In this document: piece after piece, positions 7,910-16,232 of the stretch
How positions within the stretch are numbered: position 1 is the first letter of the stretch
How the letters are laid out: the number at the start of each line of letters is the position of its first letter
Origin: Marinobacter litoralis
GTDB lineage: Bacteria > Pseudomonadota > Gammaproteobacteria > Pseudomonadales > Oleiphilaceae
DNA length: 64,000 bases
NCBI RefSeq assembly: GCF_016427555.1
Contig: NZ_JAELVS010000001.1
Span: forward strand, 1,240,001-1,304,000
Direction: 5' to 3'
Made by a program: the position numbers and the translations under genes
The notes under the pieces: generated by a model
Database searches by the model: none
Seen by the model: the letters and a program-made list of their open reading frames with translations, nothing else
What the model was told of the DNA's origin: nothing

Positions 7910-8830
7910 ATGACGACACCCAATACCAATCCTCTCCACAAAGCGTTGTATCGCATCCTTCGACCTCTGGCCCGATTGCTGTTGCGCAATGGTATTCCGT
8001 TCAGCGAATTTGCTGATCTGGTGAAGCGTGCTTATGTGGAAGCGGCCCTTGAAGATTTTACCGATGGGCGACGCAAACCAACCGATTCCCGAGCCGCCGT
8101 GATGACGGGGCTCACCCGTAAAGAAGTGAAACGTCAGCGTGATTTGCTGGCCGGTGAACATTCCGGCTCTGAAGGCCGCTCCCACGCCAACCGCGCGTCC
8201 CGTGTGGTGTCTGGTTGGGTTCGGGATACTGCCTTTCAATCGGCTGATGGTCAGCCAGCCATGTTGCCCTTTGAAGGTGACGGCAGCTTCACCGATCTGG
8301 TGCGCAAATACAGCGGCGATATGCCGCCTCGAGCCGTTCTGGACGAATTGTTTCGCGTGGGCGTTGTGTCCGCGGATGAACAAACCGGCAAACTGCACCT
8401 TCAGAAGCGCGCCTACGTACCCGCAGGCGACAGCGAAGAAATGCTGCAGATCTTTGGTGAAGACGTGTCAGATCTGGTGGCAACGATTGATCACAACCTG
8501 ACCGAAAGCCAGCCCGGCCGGGTCCCACTGTTCCAAAGAACACTCACCTACGACAACATCCCCGCAGACGTGATCGAACGCTGGCAACAGTTTGCGGCCG
8601 AGAAATCGCAGCGATTGCTGGAAGAACTAGACCAGTGGCTGGCGCCTTATGACCAGGACCTTTCGCAATCTTCCTCCAGCCATTCAGGAGAGCGGGTGCG
8701 CACTGGTGTGGGGGTATTTTATTTTGAAGATCCGATTCAGGCGCGCAGCGCTGCTGATTCCACTTTATCTGATGACCATCACCAGCCTGAACCGCTGGCA
8801 GGAGACCCAAATGAATCCGGTATCCATTAA
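7910..8830 (+). CDS. DUF6502 family protein, probable DNA-binding regulator
   Basis: A 306-aa cytoplasmic protein. The N-terminus (KALYRILRPLARLLLRNGI) followed by a helix-turn-helix-like segment around residues 50-75 (RAAVMTGLTRKEVKRQR) matches the DUF6502 family. I start at 7910; a longer open frame from 7841 would run through the upstream terminator. The 3' end overlaps the second DUF5666 lipoprotein gene by 20 bases, so they are one operon. A TGGGA-N6-TCCCA repeat abuts the start codon, and two more lie before the first DUF5666 gene. A role as regulator of both lipoproteins is inferred from this. No characterised homologue is known to me. Confidence 0.7.
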   Translation: MTTPNTNPLHKALYRILRPLARLLLRNGIPFSEFADLVKRAYVEAALEDFTDGRRKPTDSRAAVMTGLTRKEVKRQRDLLAGEHSGSEGRSHANRASRVVSGWVRDTAFQSADGQPAMLPFEGDGSFTDLVRKYSGDMPPRAVLDELFRVGVVSADEQTGKLHLQKRAYVPAGDSEEMLQIFGEDVSDLVATIDHNLTESQPGRVPLFQRTLTYDNIPADVIERWQQFAAEKSQRLLEELDQWLAPYDQDLSQSSSSHSGERVRTGVGVFYFEDPIQARSAADSTLSDDHHQPEPLAGDPNESGIH

Positions 8831-10241
8831 AAAACGCCTGACGCTGGTACTCACTCCGATCACCCTCGGCATTCTGGCTGCTTGCGGAGGCGGTGGTGGC
8901 ACCAGCATTGCGGATGGCGGTATTCGAGGCACGGGCTCCAGCGTTGGCCCGGTATCGGGTTTTGGCAGCGTGTTTGTAAACGGCGTGAAGTTTGAAACCC
9001 GCGATATCGTCAATCAGCGCGTTGAAAGCAACGACGATATTTCGACCGAAGCTGACCTTGAAAAAGGCATGATCTTACGGATCGAAGGGGAGTGGAATAA
9101 AGACGGCTCCGGCAATGCCGAAGCCCTGAAATACGACGACACCTTCCGCGGGCCGGTGACGGATATTGTAGTGCCCGACGAAAGCACCGGCACACCCGGT
9201 AGTTTCCGTGTATTGGGACAAACGATTAGCTACGATCGGCGCACGGTAGTACGTGTCAAAGATGGCAACCTCACCGAAGGCATGACGGTACGAGTCAGCG
9301 CCTGGCGCATGGCAGACGGATACCGCGCCAGCTTCATAGGCAGTGCCACCACAGGCTCCGACTTCCCCCTGGAATTGGAAGGACGAATCGACGAGGTTCA
9401 GTTAGATAAGTTTCGGATTGGCGATCAATGGATTCGTGGTGGTCAGAACGTAAGTTATCCCGGAGACCTCACGATCAACGACATCGTGAAAGGTGCATTG
9501 GTTGAGGTGGAAGGCCGCTTCCTCTCTGAGGGTGGCGATGTCACCGCCGCCGAAATCCGTGCCTCGGACGACCGCCGCTTCCTCTCAGATGAAAGTGGCG
9601 AAATAGAAATGACCGGCCCGGTGCAGTCCCTGAACGTGCCCGGCTCAACCTTCGCATTGAACGGCATTCAGGTTGTCTATGACGACAACACCGAGTTCGA
9701 CGATTTCGCCCGTTCACGCATCGCCGATGGCCTGCTGGTTCAGGTGGAGGGCGAGATTAAATCTGGCCGACTGTATGCCGAAGAAATTGAACTGTTCGAA
9801 GGCAATGCGGAAGTGGAAGCTGCAGTGTTGACCCCCTTTGAAGGTTCGGCAGAAAACGAGTTGAATGTCGGAGGTGTTCGGGTTCGGATTACCAACAGTA
9901 CGTTGATCGACAGAGACGATGACGACCAAACGCCGCTCTCTGAAGCGAAGTTTCTGGAAGTGGAAGGTGTCGAACAAAAAGATGCGAATGGCGTTTTCAG
10001 CTATCTCGAAGCGCTCAACATTGAAATCGAGTCTGATGACAGCGGTGAGTATGAGCTAACCGGGCAGTTAACCGCGGACGACCCAAACTCCAGAAAACTT
10101 ACTGTCCTGGGCGTCGAGATAACCTACGATCAAAACGTAGGAAGTGAAAACGAAGGCTGGCGCGACTGTGCCGTTGTAAGCGTCGAATACCAAAAAGTCA
10201 CCGACGGGTTTCAGGCAACCGGAATCGAATGCGATGATTAA
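8811..10241 (+). CDS. DUF5666 repeat lipoprotein (copy 2)
   Basis: A 476-aa predicted lipoprotein with lipobox LAAC (Cys25), a poly-Gly linker and about five acidic DUF5666 beta modules, paralogous along its length to the lipoprotein at 6410-7831. The start at 8811 lies inside the end of the DUF6502 gene, with GGAG 7 bases upstream; the open frame continues further upstream but without a signal peptide. The coupling to DUF6502 and the shared operator motif suggest both lipoproteins belong to one regulon. Function unknown. Confidence 0.8.
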   Translation: MNPVSIKKRLTLVLTPITLGILAACGGGGGTSIADGGIRGTGSSVGPVSGFGSVFVNGVKFETRDIVNQRVESNDDISTEADLEKGMILRIEGEWNKDGSGNAEALKYDDTFRGPVTDIVVPDESTGTPGSFRVLGQTISYDRRTVVRVKDGNLTEGMTVRVSAWRMADGYRASFIGSATTGSDFPLELEGRIDEVQLDKFRIGDQWIRGGQNVSYPGDLTINDIVKGALVEVEGRFLSEGGDVTAAEIRASDDRRFLSDESGEIEMTGPVQSLNVPGSTFALNGIQVVYDDNTEFDDFARSRIADGLLVQVEGEIKSGRLYAEEIELFEGNAEVEAAVLTPFEGSAENELNVGGVRVRITNSTLIDRDDDDQTPLSEAKFLEVEGVEQKDANGVFSYLEALNIEIESDDSGEYELTGQLTADDPNSRKLTVLGVEITYDQNVGSENEGWRDCAVVSVEYQKVTDGFQATGIECDD

Positions 10242-10264
10242 GGCTAAGTGATTTCGCACTAGCC
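10242..10264 (+). terminator. Hairpin after the second DUF5666 gene
   Basis: GGCTAAGTG and CACTAGCC pair with one bulge around a 6-base loop, directly after the stop codon. There is no U-run, so it may be a weak terminator or an mRNA-stabilising hairpin. Confidence 0.4.
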
Positions 10265-10281
10265 CGAGGGAGCACTAACCC

Positions 10282-10863
10282 ATGAACCATCTTGCCCATA
10301 CGTTTCTCGCGCCGGATTCTGCCGAGGCGCGTGTGGGCAGCATTCTCGGCGACTTCACCAAAGGCATCGACTGGGCAGGGCTGCCGAAACCGGTTCTGGA
10401 AGGCGTCCGCCACCACCTGGCGGTGGATACCTTCACCGACCAACACCCACAAGTGCTGGCCAGCAAGCAACTCTTCTCCAAACAGCGCCGGCGCTTTGCC
10501 GGTGTCGCGCTGGATATCCTCTACGACCACTTCCTGTTGCGGCACTGGCATCGTTATAGCGAGTTCGAACAAACCGCGTTCATACACACCGTATATCGGG
10601 AACTCAGCGCCCAAGAGCCGCTCATGCCACCGGCCATGATCAGGGTTACCCGACGCATGGTGGAACACGACTGGTTCAGTGCCTATCAGGAACTGGACAA
10701 CATCGGATTCGCCCTGGATCGGGTAGCCGAACGTATTCGTTTTCCCAATCAATTTACTGGAATAATTGATGAAATTCGGGAGAATGAGCGGGAACTAGAG
10801 GCGAATTTCTTGGAGTTCTTCCCCGAACTGCAAACCTTCGCCCGCCAGTATCCGGACACCTGA
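10282..10863 (+). CDS. acpH: Acyl carrier protein phosphodiesterase (AcpH/DUF479)
   Basis: A 193-aa protein that starts with the family hallmark MNHLAHTFLA followed by GSILGDFTKG. An internal HHLAVDTFTDQHP and ILYDHFLLRHW supply the conserved His/Asp residues of the metal-dependent HD-like active site. AcpH removes 4'-phosphopantetheine from acyl carrier protein. Length matches E. coli AcpH. The next gene starts 13 bases after its stop. Confidence 0.88.
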   Translation: MNHLAHTFLAPDSAEARVGSILGDFTKGIDWAGLPKPVLEGVRHHLAVDTFTDQHPQVLASKQLFSKQRRRFAGVALDILYDHFLLRHWHRYSEFEQTAFIHTVYRELSAQEPLMPPAMIRVTRRMVEHDWFSAYQELDNIGFALDRVAERIRFPNQFTGIIDEIRENERELEANFLEFFPELQTFARQYPDT

Positions 10864-10876
10864 CAAGGAGCCCAAG

Positions 10877-11608
10877 ATGGGTGAAGCAAAGCGACGCAAA
10901 CAAACAGGCGCACCTGCGCCGCGTAACCAAGGCAACAAAAAACCGGCCTACATCGCAATAGCCGCGGTGGTTGTTGTAGCTGTGATTGCTGCGGTCTATT
11001 TCATGACCACGCCGCCTGCGCCTACCTCCAGTAACTTGCCGGTGGCCGCTGAGAACGCCGACGAGTTTCCGGCTGTTTTTGATCAATACGGCACCTCGGT
11101 CGGTGCGGAAGATGCCCCTGTGGTGGTGCGGGAATTCGCCGACTACCAGTGCCCGGCCTGCGCCCGCTTCTCCGAAGCCAGCCAGCGTTTGAAAAAAGAA
11201 TACGTCGAATCCGGCAAAGTGCGTTTCGTGTACTTCGACCTGCCACTGCGCCAGCACCCGAACGCCATGCCCGCTGCCCAAGCGGCACGTTGTGCCGGTG
11301 ATCAGGGTGAATACTGGGCCATGCACGACAAACTCTACGGCTCGCAATCCGACTGGAGCGGCTCAAACGACCCGGTTGCCACCTTCACCCGCTACGCCAA
11401 CGACCTCGGCCTTGAAGAACGCCGCTTCCGCCGCTGCATGACCACAGAGCTGCACAAAGAAGCCGTTGAACAAAGCCTGCAAGTTGCCATGCAACTGCGC
11501 GTCGCCAGCACGCCAACGGTTCTGGTCGATAACATCCAGCTGACCCGTCCCGGTTGGGGCCAGCTGTCCGCAGTAATCGAGCGCGAACTAAACAAAGCCG
11601 AAGACTAA
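10877..11608 (+). CDS. DsbA-family thiol:disulfide oxidoreductase, membrane-anchored
   Basis: A 243-aa protein with a basic N-terminus, one TM anchor at about residues 24-43 and a periplasmic thioredoxin fold. The active site is CPAC (residues 92-95) and the cis-Pro loop is STPTV. It resembles the DsbA/BdbD group (Thioredoxin_4) that oxidises or isomerises periplasmic thiols; partners are unknown. A GGAG site 7 bases upstream supports the start. The gene is followed by a large intergenic stem-loop repeat. Confidence 0.82.
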   Translation: MGEAKRRKQTGAPAPRNQGNKKPAYIAIAAVVVVAVIAAVYFMTTPPAPTSSNLPVAAENADEFPAVFDQYGTSVGAEDAPVVVREFADYQCPACARFSEASQRLKKEYVESGKVRFVYFDLPLRQHPNAMPAAQAARCAGDQGEYWAMHDKLYGSQSDWSGSNDPVATFTRYANDLGLEERRFRRCMTTELHKEAVEQSLQVAMQLRVASTPTVLVDNIQLTRPGWGQLSAVIERELNKAED

Positions 11609-11635
11609 AGACTCTCCAACCCCCGCACAGAGTTA

Positions 11636-11746
11636 GCCCTGTGCGAGGGACCCCTTTCCAAAATCGTGCGCAGCCATGGATGGCGGAGCCGAGCGTACAA
11701 GGACGTATCCACAGCGTATTTTGGAAAGGGGTCTCTCGTGCAGGGC
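11636..11746. repeat. Long-stem intergenic repeat R1 with conserved GGA-hairpin core
   Basis: Two 29-base arms (11636-11664 and 11718-11746) can pair at every position in RNA, counting three G-U pairs. They enclose a 53-base core. The core shares a clear pattern with the element at 25361-25468 (GTGCG.AG.CATGGATG.CGGAG, then AGCG, GGA, GT, CC.CA and a GCGT end), although the arms are unrelated in sequence. The core can form small hairpins exposing GGA, including GTACAAGGACGT, which matches the CsrA SELEX consensus RUACARGGAUGU at 11 of 12 positions. It lies between the DsbA-like gene and trhO and may also terminate transcription. Confidence 0.75.
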
Positions 11747-11885
11747 GGCCCCAATGCTCCATTCACGGTAACCCCCAACTTGCACCCGCCCCGGAGTGCG
11801 TTAAAATCGCCCCCAAGCTGGCAAAGAGCCCGCGATAACCATCAACCATGCTCCGGATTTACGATCCGGCCCGCAGGAGAAAAAC

Positions 11886-12905
11886 ATGAGCAACAACGTA
11901 GTTGTCTGCGCACTCTATAAGTTCGCAGTCGTAAACGATTACAAAGACCTACGCGACCCACTGCTAAACCTGATGCTGGAAAAAGACGTGCACGGCACAC
12001 TGCTGCTGGCTCGTGAAGGCATCAACGGCACTATCGCCGGCAGCCGTGAAGGCATCGACGCCGTTAAAGCATGGATCGCCAGCGACGAACGGTTCGACGG
12101 CATCGACTACAAAGAATCCTTCGTAGAATTCCAGCCCTTCAAACGCACCAAAGTTAAACTTAAGAAAGAAATCGTCACCATGGGCGTTGAAGGCATCGAC
12201 CCCAAACGGGTGGTGGGCACCTACGTAGATCCCAAAGAATGGAACGACCTGATTTCAGACCCGGAAGTGCTGGTGGTGGATACCCGCAACCAGTACGAAG
12301 TCGAAATCGGCACCTTCCAGAACGCGCAAAACCCCGCCACAGACACCTTCCGTGAATTTCCGGACTACGTGAAAGAAAACCTCGACCCGGCCAAACACAA
12401 AAAGGTTGCCATGTTCTGCACCGGCGGCATCCGTTGCGAGAAGTCCACCGCCTATCTGAAAGAGCAGGGCTTCGACGAGGTTTATCACCTGAAAGGCGGC
12501 ATCCTGAAGTACCTGGAAGAGGTGCCTCAAGAGCAAAGTCTGTGGAAAGGTGAATGTTTTGTATTTGATGATCGGGTCACGGTTAATCACAATCTTGAGC
12601 GCGGAGACTACGACCAGTGCCACGCTTGCCGTCGCCCGATTACCGAAGACGACAAGCTGCGCCCGGAATATGAACAAGGCGTGAGCTGCCATCAGTGCAT
12701 TGAATCACTGACCGAAGAACAGAAGGCCCGCTTCAAAGAGCGCGAACGCCAAATGCGCCTGGCGGAACAGCGGGGCGAAGCCCACGTAGGTGGTGAAGCA
12801 GCCCGAATTATTGCCGAGCGGAAAGCGCGCAAACAAGCAGAGCGTGAGCGCCAGGCGCGGAAAAGTCTGGAAGGCGAGCGCACCCGCAACTCGGCGTCAT
12901 CGTAA
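11886..12905 (+). CDS. trhO: tRNA uridine(34) hydroxylase TrhO (rhodanese family)
   Basis: A 339-aa protein: N-terminal acylphosphatase-like domain (to about residue 95), central rhodanese domain with the active-site loop [10 protein letters not shown] around residue 180, and a C-terminal part with paired cysteines (CHAC, CHQC) and a basic tail. TrhO uses oxygen to hydroxylate U34 of tRNAs on the way to cmo5U. The length fits the family (E. coli YceA is about 350 aa). GGAG lies 7 bases before the ATG. Confidence 0.9.
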   Translation: MSNNVVVCALYKFAVVNDYKDLRDPLLNLMLEKDVHGTLLLAREGINGTIAGSREGIDAVKAWIASDERFDGIDYKESFVEFQPFKRTKVKLKKEIVTMGVEGIDPKRVVGTYVDPKEWNDLISDPEVLVVDTRNQYEVEIGTFQNAQNPATDTFREFPDYVKENLDPAKHKKVAMFCTGGIRCEKSTAYLKEQGFDEVYHLKGGILKYLEEVPQEQSLWKGECFVFDDRVTVNHNLERGDYDQCHACRRPITEDDKLRPEYEQGVSCHQCIESLTEEQKARFKERERQMRLAEQRGEAHVGGEAARIIAERKARKQAERERQARKSLEGERTRNSASS

Positions 12906-12930
12906 GATTAAACCGAACTAAGGAGACCGT

Positions 12931-13665
12931 ATGTTGATCAGGAAGCCGCTCGTTATCGCTTGTCTGGCCGTGGCACCCATGGTGCAAGCACAGGAAAGTG
13001 AAAACTGGGAAGGCGAGGCAGAGTTGGGCGTGTTGATGACGTCAGGCAACACCGACGAAACCAAGGTAAACGGCCGCCTGGGCCTGATCAACGAACAGGA
13101 ATTCTGGCGCAACAGCGGTGAGTTCAGCACCAAGTACACCGAAGCAGACGACGAAACCACCGCTGAAGAATACCGTGCCGCACTGGAAACCAATTACAAG
13201 TTCGACGAGCAGCAGTACTGGTTCCTGCGTGGCAACTGGGAAGACGATCGTTTCTCCGGATACGAGTTTGAATCGTCGGTCACCACCGGTTACGGAAACC
13301 GGGTGTGGCGAGCCGGTGAGCGCTCCTTTCTCGATCTTTCCGCGGGTGCCGGTTATCGCTATAACAAACGCATGGAAGTTGATCCGGATACCGGACGCGA
13401 CGTGGAAGAAGACGCCATTGCGCGGCTAGCTGCCCAGTTCGACTACGGATTGTCCGAAAACTCTCTGTTCCGGCAGAAGCTGAGCACGGAAATCGGTCTG
13501 GATGACAACAACACCATTTCCAAATCGGAAACCTCGTTGCAAAGCTCCATCATGAACAATCTGTCCATGAAGGTTGCGTACCGGGTCAAGCACGTATCGG
13601 ATGCGCCTGATGATTCGGAAAGCACCGACACCGAATTGGCGGTATCACTGCTCTACGGTTTCTAA
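12931..13665 (+). CDS. DUF481 (YdiY-like) outer-membrane beta-barrel protein
   Basis: A 244-aa protein with a signal peptide cleaved after AQA (about residue 21). The rest is a series of amphipathic beta strands ending in aromatic Phe (LLYGF), a typical outer-membrane targeting signature. The motif GVLMTSGNTDETKVNGRL near the N-terminus is characteristic of DUF481. It starts 25 bases after trhO. Function in the outer membrane is not established. Confidence 0.82.
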   Translation: MLIRKPLVIACLAVAPMVQAQESENWEGEAELGVLMTSGNTDETKVNGRLGLINEQEFWRNSGEFSTKYTEADDETTAEEYRAALETNYKFDEQQYWFLRGNWEDDRFSGYEFESSVTTGYGNRVWRAGERSFLDLSAGAGYRYNKRMEVDPDTGRDVEEDAIARLAAQFDYGLSENSLFRQKLSTEIGLDDNNTISKSETSLQSSIMNNLSMKVAYRVKHVSDAPDDSESTDTELAVSLLYGF

Positions 13666-13689
13666 GCGAAGCTAACCGTGTGCTCATAA

Positions 13690-13727
13690 AAAAGGGGCAG
13701 AGAGTTGTAAAGCTCTCTGCCCCTTTT
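13690..13727. terminator. Bidirectional Rho-independent terminator
   Basis: AAAAGGGGCAGAGAG and CTCTCTGCCCCTTTT form a perfect 15-bp stem with an 8-base loop, between convergent DUF481 (+) and DUF523/DUF1722 (-) genes. A and T runs on the two sides allow termination in both directions. Confidence 0.9.
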
Positions 13728-13743
13728 GCGTTTAACACTGGGC

Positions 13744-14691
13744 TTAAACGTTGTTTCGCAAACCCAGCTCGTCCGGGTAGGGAGTGAGGTATTTCTGGGT
13801 ACTTAAATAGTCCACAGGCTCCCGGCGCTGAGCCAGACGCAACAGCGTCATCGGCACCACCAAAGGCACTTCCTCCCGGTGATAGGCCTCAATCTGCTCC
13901 AGCAGCACGGCTTTGTCGGCGGCGCTCATATCATCTTTCAGATAACCCAACAGGTGGTTCATGGCATTCACATGGGCGCCGCGGCTGACGCGCTGAGTCA
14001 TGGCTTCCATAAAACCGTGAATGTAGCGCTCGGCAATGTCTTCCAAAGGTTCGGATTTCAAATCGGCCAGCATGGGGCCCAACTGGCGGTAAATTTTCTC
14101 GGAATGAGCCAGCAGCGCAAATTTATAGCGCCTGTGGAAATCCTGCAGGGATTGTTTGGTGAGCTTGTCGCCGGCCACGTTCAGCATCCAGTCGTCGTAG
14201 GCAAACACCCTTTCAATGAAGTTTTCCCGCAGAACGTTGTCGTTCAATCGGCCTTCTTCTTCAACCGGCATCAACGGGTACGCTCTCATCAGCGCCTCGG
14301 CAAACAAGCCCCGGCCATCCCGGTTCATTACCTTGCCATCGGCGTCGTGAATTTTAATGCGCTCCATGCCGCAGCTGGGTGATTTTGCCATCAGAATATA
14401 GCCGCGCAGATCGGCCAGCGACGGCATCACCTGCTGGATAAAGTCGGCCATGGCCTCGGTGTGGTCGGCAGTGCCTTTGTTATCGGTCAGGCGCAATTCG
14501 CCGTCTTTTTCGCGCAGGTGAATGGCCGGGCGGGGCACGCCCAAGCCAGCTTCCAGCTCTGGGCAGATAGAGCGAAAATCAAAGTGCTGCGACAGCACTT
14601 GTGTGCAATAACGGGAATGCTTGTGGCCGCCATCGTAGCGAACTTCTTTGCCAAGCAGGCAAGTGCTGATGCCAACAGGAATATTGCTCAC
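13744..14691 (-). CDS. DUF523 and DUF1722 (YbgA) domain protein
   Basis: A two-domain protein of about 315 residues. The N-terminal DUF523 part has VGISTCLLGKEVRYDGGHK and the SPSCGMERIKI motif, with conserved cysteines that may bind metal or a cluster. The C-terminal DUF1722/YbgA part begins near residue 175 (DFHRRYKFALLAHSEKIY). I choose a GTG start at 14691, which has AAGGAG 6 bases upstream; the ATG at 14733 lacks a ribosome site. In several proteobacteria this fusion lies near photolyase and is called a thiouracil desulfurase-like protein; that activity is not demonstrated here. Confidence 0.8.
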   Translation of the reverse strand: MSNIPVGISTCLLGKEVRYDGGHKHSRYCTQVLSQHFDFRSICPELEAGLGVPRPAIHLREKDGELRLTDNKGTADHTEAMADFIQQVMPSLADLRGYILMAKSPSCGMERIKIHDADGKVMNRDGRGLFAEALMRAYPLMPVEEEGRLNDNVLRENFIERVFAYDDWMLNVAGDKLTKQSLQDFHRRYKFALLAHSEKIYRQLGPMLADLKSEPLEDIAERYIHGFMEAMTQRVSRGAHVNAMNHLLGYLKDDMSAADKAVLLEQIEAYHREEVPLVVPMTLLRLAQRREPVDYLSTQKYLTPYPDELGLRNNV

Positions 14692-14823
14692 TAAATGCTC
14701 CTTGTGGGTCGCCTGTGATCGATACTGAAACATACGTCTCTACAGTGTAAGCCGATCAACCGGAACTTCCACTATCCGCAGTCCGTTGCGGGGATCATTT
14801 ATGCAACTGCCACACGAAGCGCT

Positions 14824-15480
14824 TTACGCCATTGCCTTCCGGATCAGACTTTTCTGCTGCTCAGCAAAGTCCTCGATCAATGTGCGAACTTTGGCGGTGT
14901 CTCGTGCCAGCACCGCGGGTTGCAGCTCGGTAAAAAAGCGGAGAGTGTGGGTCAGCCCCTGTCGGTAGCGCTGGGCGCTCAAGTAGTAAGTGCGACTGAC
15001 CGCCGGTTTGAAGTTGGACAGGGATTCCGTGAGGTAGGGATTGTTGACCACTGCACAGGCTGCTTCCATAACGCCAAAGCTGGCTTCCACAACGGCTGTG
15101 ATGTCTGCACCGGGTTCATTGACGGTGGCAAGAATACGGTTAACAGCCTCCATGACCATCGGCTTATCGTCTTCTTCCCAGCGTTCGCACAAGCGGGTGG
15201 CGAGCATGATCAGCAGATGCATGTAAACATCGTAAAGCTCGGCGGCGTATTCCGCGTTGATCTGAGTGGCAGACGCGCCCTTGCGTGGGGTAATTTCAAC
15301 CAGATGCCAGCGTTCGAGGGTGTACAGGGCTTCTTTCACTGACGCCCGGCTTACCTTGAGTTCGGTTGCCAGATTGGCTTCCTGAATGCGCTGGCCCGGT
15401 TGAATTTGCCCCGTCATGATGCGTTCGGCCATATAACCGGCAATCTGTTCGGCCAGAGTGTTCGGCGCTTGAAAGTCCAT
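14824..15480 (-). CDS. GntR-family transcriptional regulator (FCD type)
   Basis: A 218-aa protein. The N-terminal winged helix (residues 10-70) has the GntR signature IQPGQRIQEANLATELKVSRASVKEAL; an all-helical FCD effector domain follows. It probably binds a small organic acid and represses nearby or distant catabolic genes. It is divergent from gloA (155 bases between starts) but on the other side faces an unrelated gene, so its target is unclear. Confidence 0.85.
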   Translation of the reverse strand: MDFQAPNTLAEQIAGYMAERIMTGQIQPGQRIQEANLATELKVSRASVKEALYTLERWHLVEITPRKGASATQINAEYAAELYDVYMHLLIMLATRLCERWEEDDKPMVMEAVNRILATVNEPGADITAVVEASFGVMEAACAVVNNPYLTESLSNFKPAVSRTYYLSAQRYRQGLTHTLRFFTELQPAVLARDTAKVRTLIEDFAEQQKSLIRKAMA

Positions 15481-15634
15481 GATTGATAACTCTTTAAATC
15501 GGGTAACGAAGCCTGCTGAGGCTAACGACCGTGCAGTTTATCATATCCAGGTAATGGTACGTGGGGCCTTGAAAAACCACCGTCTGCACGCATATAAAGC
15601 GGTTCAAGTCTGAACCAGATTGGGATGACCCATT

Positions 15635-16183
15635 ATGCCAAAGCATTTCGAACAGGCCGTTGGCCTCCATGACGCACCGGTTCCTGAAACCGAAGGTTAC
15701 GTGTTCAACCAAACCATGCTGCGGATTAAAGATCCCGAGCGTTCTCTGGATTTCTATTCCCGAGTTATGGGAATGCGTTTGGTGCGTAAACTGGACTTCC
15801 CGGAAATGAAGTTCACGCTGTATTTTCTGGCGTATCTGGACGATGCCGAAGCCGAGCGAGTACCCGCCGATGACGGTCACCGGACCACATACACCTTCGG
15901 CCGCGAAGCCATGCTGGAGCTGACCCACAACTGGGGCACCGAAGACGATGCCGATTTCGGGTACCACAACGGTAACGACGAGCCGCAAGGCTTTGGCCAT
16001 ATCGGTGTGGCTGTTCCGGATGTTTACAGCGCCTGTGAACGTTTCGAGCAGCTGGGTGTCGAGTTCGTGAAACGGCCAGACGACGGCAAGATGAAGGGGC
16101 TGGCGTTCATCAAAGACCCGGATGGCTACTGGATTGAAATCCTGCAGCCCAACATGCTGGAAAAACAGCGTAAGGGTAACTAA
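15635..16183 (+). CDS. gloA: Lactoylglutathione lyase (glyoxalase I)
   Basis: A 182-aa VOC-fold enzyme of the long, zinc-type class also found in Pseudomonas and eukaryotes. The four metal ligands are visible: Gln26, Glu95, His122 and Glu168. Residues [15 protein letters not shown] and the helix-loop insert match the family. It converts the methylglyoxal-glutathione hemithioacetal to S-lactoylglutathione in the cytoplasm. A strong terminator hairpin follows. Confidence 0.92.
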   Translation: MPKHFEQAVGLHDAPVPETEGYVFNQTMLRIKDPERSLDFYSRVMGMRLVRKLDFPEMKFTLYFLAYLDDAEAERVPADDGHRTTYTFGREAMLELTHNWGTEDDADFGYHNGNDEPQGFGHIGVAVPDVYSACERFEQLGVEFVKRPDDGKMKGLAFIKDPDGYWIEILQPNMLEKQRKGN

Positions 16184-16203
16184 GTTTTACGCCCTTCTGA
16201 GCG

Positions 16204-16232
16204 CCGGAATCAACCGTCCTGGTTGGTTCCGG
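16204..16232. terminator. Terminator hairpin between convergent gloA and the DMT exporter gene
   Basis: CCGGAATCAACC pairs with GGTTGGTTCCGG (one G-U pair) around a 5-base loop. It overlaps the last codons of the DMT gene and lies 21 bases past the gloA stop. No long U-run. Confidence 0.6.

Noticed and set aside
7508..8398. Long open frame (296 codons) on the minus strand across the DUF5666/DUF6502 boundary
   Set aside because: It is antisense to two well-supported genes, crosses their terminator and promoter, and its translation has no protein-like features.
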